This document shows, in pieces, positions 61,530-64,000 of a stretch of 64,000 nt of DNA. Below the pieces are notes generated by a model that saw nothing but the letters and a program-made list of their open reading frames with translations, had not been told where the DNA came from and did not search any database. Each line of letters opens with the position of its first letter. The first letter of the stretch is position 1. Location of the stretch: NCBI RefSeq assembly GCF_012241385.1, contig NZ_JAAVXB010000010.1, forward strand, positions 124,001-188,000, read 5' to 3'. Source of the stretch: Solimonas marina (GTDB taxonomy: Bacteria > Pseudomonadota > Gammaproteobacteria > Nevskiales > Nevskiaceae). The position numbers and the translations under genes are program-made.

Positions 61530-64000
61530 TCAGAAGCTATAGGTTCCACGAATGTAGAACGTACGCCCAGTCGGATCGTAGAAGCGCGGATCGTAGCCCG
61601 ACTGAAACACCTGCGTCTGATAGCTCAGTGGCGGGTCACGGTCGGTTACGTTACGGATACCCAACACGAAATCCAATCCGGTGAGGGGCTCCCAGCCACC
61701 ATGCAGATCCAACGTTGCATATGTTCCGACCTTGTGGCCGTCTGGATCATTGCTGGTAACCACATCGGTGTAGCCGGACTTCAGATAGCCCGTCGCGCCA
61801 GCTGAGTATGGCCCGCGCTTCCAATCCAGGCTCATCGTGTGCTTCCAGCGGAAGATCGGGCCCGAGCCAACATAGGCACCGACATTCTCATTCCAAGGTC
61901 CAGTCTGGTAGTCCTGATAGTTATAGCGATGGACCCAGGTGCTGTTATAGGCCAAGTTGAACAGACCGTAATCAGTGTGAATCCGGTATGCCGCATTGAA
62001 GTCAATGCCATCGGTCAAGACAGCTCCGAGATTCTGATTTCGCTCGTCCAGGTAGCCGCAAGCTGCACCGGGACAAACCTGAGTTACCGTCGACAGATGA
62101 CCGTTCGAGTTGCGATGAATATATTCGTCAGACCAAGAGAGATTCTCCGGATCCAGCAGCGTTTGCTCATCAAGGTAGCTGACCAGGTTCGTCAGCTTGA
62201 TTAGATAGAAATCGGCTCCGAACGTCACCTCCTTGACCGGCTCGGCGACAAAGCCCAATGTGAATGATTTCGACTTTTCAGGCTTAAGATCTTCGTTGCC
62301 ACCACCGAGCGCAACAAACTGAGTATCACAGTACGTCGGAGTGCTAGAACTGCAGTCCACCGGGTCGCTGATATTGCCCGTATTGGTATACGTCTGCGCC
62401 GAATGCAACTCATACAGCGACGGCGCACGGAAGCCCGTTGAGAAGGCGCTCCGGATCACCAGTTCGCGGATCGGCTGCCAGCGCAAGCTAACCTTCGGAT
62501 TCGTCGTACTACCAAAATCCTGATACCGGTCGTAGCGACCAGCCAGCGTCAAATCCAGCGTCTTATGGAGCGGAATGCTGAATTCCGTATAAGCCGCATA
62601 AATATTCCGACCACCTTCGTTGTGCAAATTCGGGTCGATGCCGGTGCTCGCAGAAACTTGGAACGCGTAGTCGTAATTGGCTTCCTGAAGATACTCCTCA
62701 CGCCGAACCTCGACGCCGACGGCAATCGCAGCCGGACGGCCCGCATTAAACCAGTCGCCTAGATCGCTGTTGCTGATCCGCGCATCACCTGAATAGACCT
62801 TGCCGGTCGCAGACTGTACGGTTCCCGGCAAGGCGGCACTGTCCAGATAAGTCGTACCGGCTTCGTCCTGTGCACCGAACGGATTGATGATGCCATCGAG
62901 AATGCCTTCGTAAATCAGATCGCCGCTGCCATAACCACTGATCAGTTTCTCATCAGTTTTAGTATGGTTATACATTAATCCTGCGTCATAGTCCCAATCG
63001 CCGACCGTTCCGTCGAACGATAGCACTACGCGCTGCTGGAGCGTCACATTGTCATCTCCACGAGGGCCATTCGGCACATCGCGCCAGTTCACCCAGACAA
63101 AACCGGGCTGAAGTGACGAGTTAACAGTTCCAGCCCCGGAAGTTAGTCCAATATCTGCCAGTGTGCAGCCAGTTGTACCCGCACAACCAGTCGCGGCTTG
63201 ACTATATCCCGGTCCCGTCAGCGGGTCAGGTACCCCATCACCGTCAAGGTCACCAAAATAAGCCGATCCATCGTAGCCCCCATCGATAGCGATATTGGGA
63301 GTGAATGCTGCACCCGAATTCCCCGGATAGTACGGATTAGGTGTGCCGTCAGGCTTCGTCGGATTTACAGCTGCGAGCCCATAGGGCACAGGAGCAATAA
63401 GCGTCTTTACCTCACTCCGGGTTACCGAATACTCGACGCTCATCTTATGGTTTTCTGCAAGCTTGAAATCGCCGTGCAGGTATCCAGATGCGCGCTCGGA
63501 TTCTGGAATGTAGTCGACGAATTTCGATGTCACCATCTTGCACGATGTGCCATCGCCACCGGGGATCGCGTAGAGGCCGCTTGAGCAATCAGCTGCGGCT
63601 GGATTTCCAATGGTCGAGCCATCGCCCTGATAGAAGTTCGCCGGAAACGGAGACTGGGAAAGGCCGCCCGGGAAGCGCCCATTAAAGTCGCGCTGTGTGC
63701 CAGAAATATTATTCTGCTTTTCGAAGTCGCCGAACGCAAAAATGTTAAACCCTTGCGTATCGTAGTCCCCGTAACCGAAGCCGATGTTGGCATTACGCGA
63801 CTCGCCGCCGTCGTGCTGAGGCTTGTCGTAGCCCAGCGTCAGGGTGCCGCCCTGATAGTCCTTCTTCGTAATAAAGTTAATGACGCCACCAATGGCGTCG
63901 GTACCGTACAGCGACGAAGCGCCGTCGCGAAGGACTTCGACACGCTCGATCGCGGCCATCGGAATCGAGTTGAGATCGCCTGCCGAGCTATCAAAAGCCG
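61530..64000 (-). CDS. TonB-dependent receptor (5' end outside window)
   Basis: The window edge cuts this gene; its reading frame stays open to base 64000. The visible part starts with plug residues 'DLNSIPMAAIERVEVLRDGASSLYGTDAIGGVINFITKKDY', the mark of this family. About 800 barrel residues follow, ending 'FYIRGTYSF', with the aromatic terminal residue. Several Cys pairs and long extracellular loops are present. It resembles large receptors for glycans or peptides rather than small siderophore types, but the ligand is unknown. A terminator follows the stop. Confidence 0.92.
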   Translation of the reverse strand, partial: AFDSSAGDLNSIPMAAIERVEVLRDGASSLYGTDAIGGVINFITKKDYQGGTLTLGYDKPQHDGGESRNANIGFGYGDYDTQGFNIFAFGDFEKQNNISGTQRDFNGRFPGGLSQSPFPANFYQGDGSTIGNPAAADCSSGLYAIPGGDGTSCKMVTSKFVDYIPESERASGYLHGDFKLAENHKMSVEYSVTRSEVKTLIAPVPYGLAAVNPTKPDGTPNPYYPGNSGAAFTPNIAIDGGYDGSAYFGDLDGDGVPDPLTGPGYSQAATGCAGTTGCTLADIGLTSGAGTVNSSLQPGFVWVNWRDVPNGPRGDDNVTLQQRVVLSFDGTVGDWDYDAGLMYNHTKTDEKLISGYGSGDLIYEGILDGIINPFGAQDEAGTTYLDSAALPGTVQSATGKVYSGDARISNSDLGDWFNAGRPAAIAVGVEVRREEYLQEANYDYAFQVSASTGIDPNLHNEGGRNIYAAYTEFSIPLHKTLDLTLAGRYDRYQDFGSTTNPKVSLRWQPIRELVIRSAFSTGFRAPSLYELHSAQTYTNTGNISDPVDCSSSTPTYCDTQFVALGGGNEDLKPEKSKSFTLGFVAEPVKEVTFGADFYLIKLTNLVSYLDEQTLLDPENLSWSDEYIHRNSNGHLSTVTQVCPGAACGYLDERNQNLGAVLTDGIDFNAAYRIHTDYGLFNLAYNSTWVHRYNYQDYQTGPWNENVGAYVGSGPIFRWKHTMSLDWKRGPYSAGATGYLKSGYTDVVTSNDPDGHKVGTYATLDLHGGWEPLTGLDFVLGIRNVTDRDPPLSYQTQVFQSGYDPRFYDPTGRTFYIRGTYSF

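Overview
The window is about 64 kb of high-GC DNA from a Gram-negative bacterium, most likely a gammaproteobacterium. The evidence is RND/OMF efflux, an LptE lipoprotein downstream of leuS, MltF, a type IV pilin with a sigma-54 promoter, TonB receptors, and paired PA2778/PA2779-type genes known from Pseudomonas. I would guess a Pseudomonas-like or Nevskiales-like, lipid-degrading organism, but the family cannot be fixed from sequence alone. Genes are packed in operons with 1-4 nt overlaps. Both window ends cut genes: an RND permease at the left and a TonB-dependent receptor at the right.

Layout. 0-9 kb: a MdtB/MdtC-type RND pump pair with its outer-membrane factor, then a YadG/YadH-type ABC exporter. 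8.8-15 kb: a periplasmic START-like protein, a Baeyer-Villiger-type monooxygenase, a TonB receptor, an HTH protein with a basic tail, a DUF6471 protein, and tRNA-Ser(CGA) with a duplicated 3' end. 15-23 kb: housekeeping genes (mltF, def, a 2Fe-2S ferredoxin, a DUF481 barrel, a GlcF-like protein, lptE, leuS). 23.4-25.4 kb: pilA and an O-antigen-ligase-like gene. 25.4-28.2 kb: an accessory island of REP palindromes, hairpin terminators, two toxin-antitoxin systems (brnTA, ccdAB), a ccdAB remnant and a RAYT transposase. 28-34 kb: small secreted proteins, hydrolases, the PA2778/PA2779 pair, a SET methyltransferase and a cold-shock protein. 34-40 kb: an NHL-repeat lipoprotein, an Ig-like lipoprotein, a two-component system and an Asp-rich lipoprotein, probably one functional block.

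40-47.5 kb: a LysR regulator diverges from a seven-gene operon: acyl-CoA dehydrogenase, SDR, alpha/beta hydrolase, APH-like kinase, histidine phosphatase, SDR and saccharopine-dehydrogenase-like reductase. The kinase plus dehydrogenase resemble the two halves of ACAD10/11 and the LvaA/LvaC pair that act on 4-hydroxyacyl-CoA. 47.6-52.6 kb: a sigma-54-preceded YggN-like gene, glyoxalase I, and an ilv operon with a leader-peptide attenuator but no small regulatory subunit. 52.6-64 kb: a secreted S53 peptidase with a GlyGly-CTERM-like tail, a peptide ABC importer with only one ATPase, an EamA exporter and the partial TonB receptor.

The strongest leads are the REP/terminator/RAYT/TA island behind pilA, the LvaA/LvaC-like operon, the two sigma-54 promoters, the ilv attenuator, the duplicated tRNA-Ser 3' end and the two-component/lipoprotein block.
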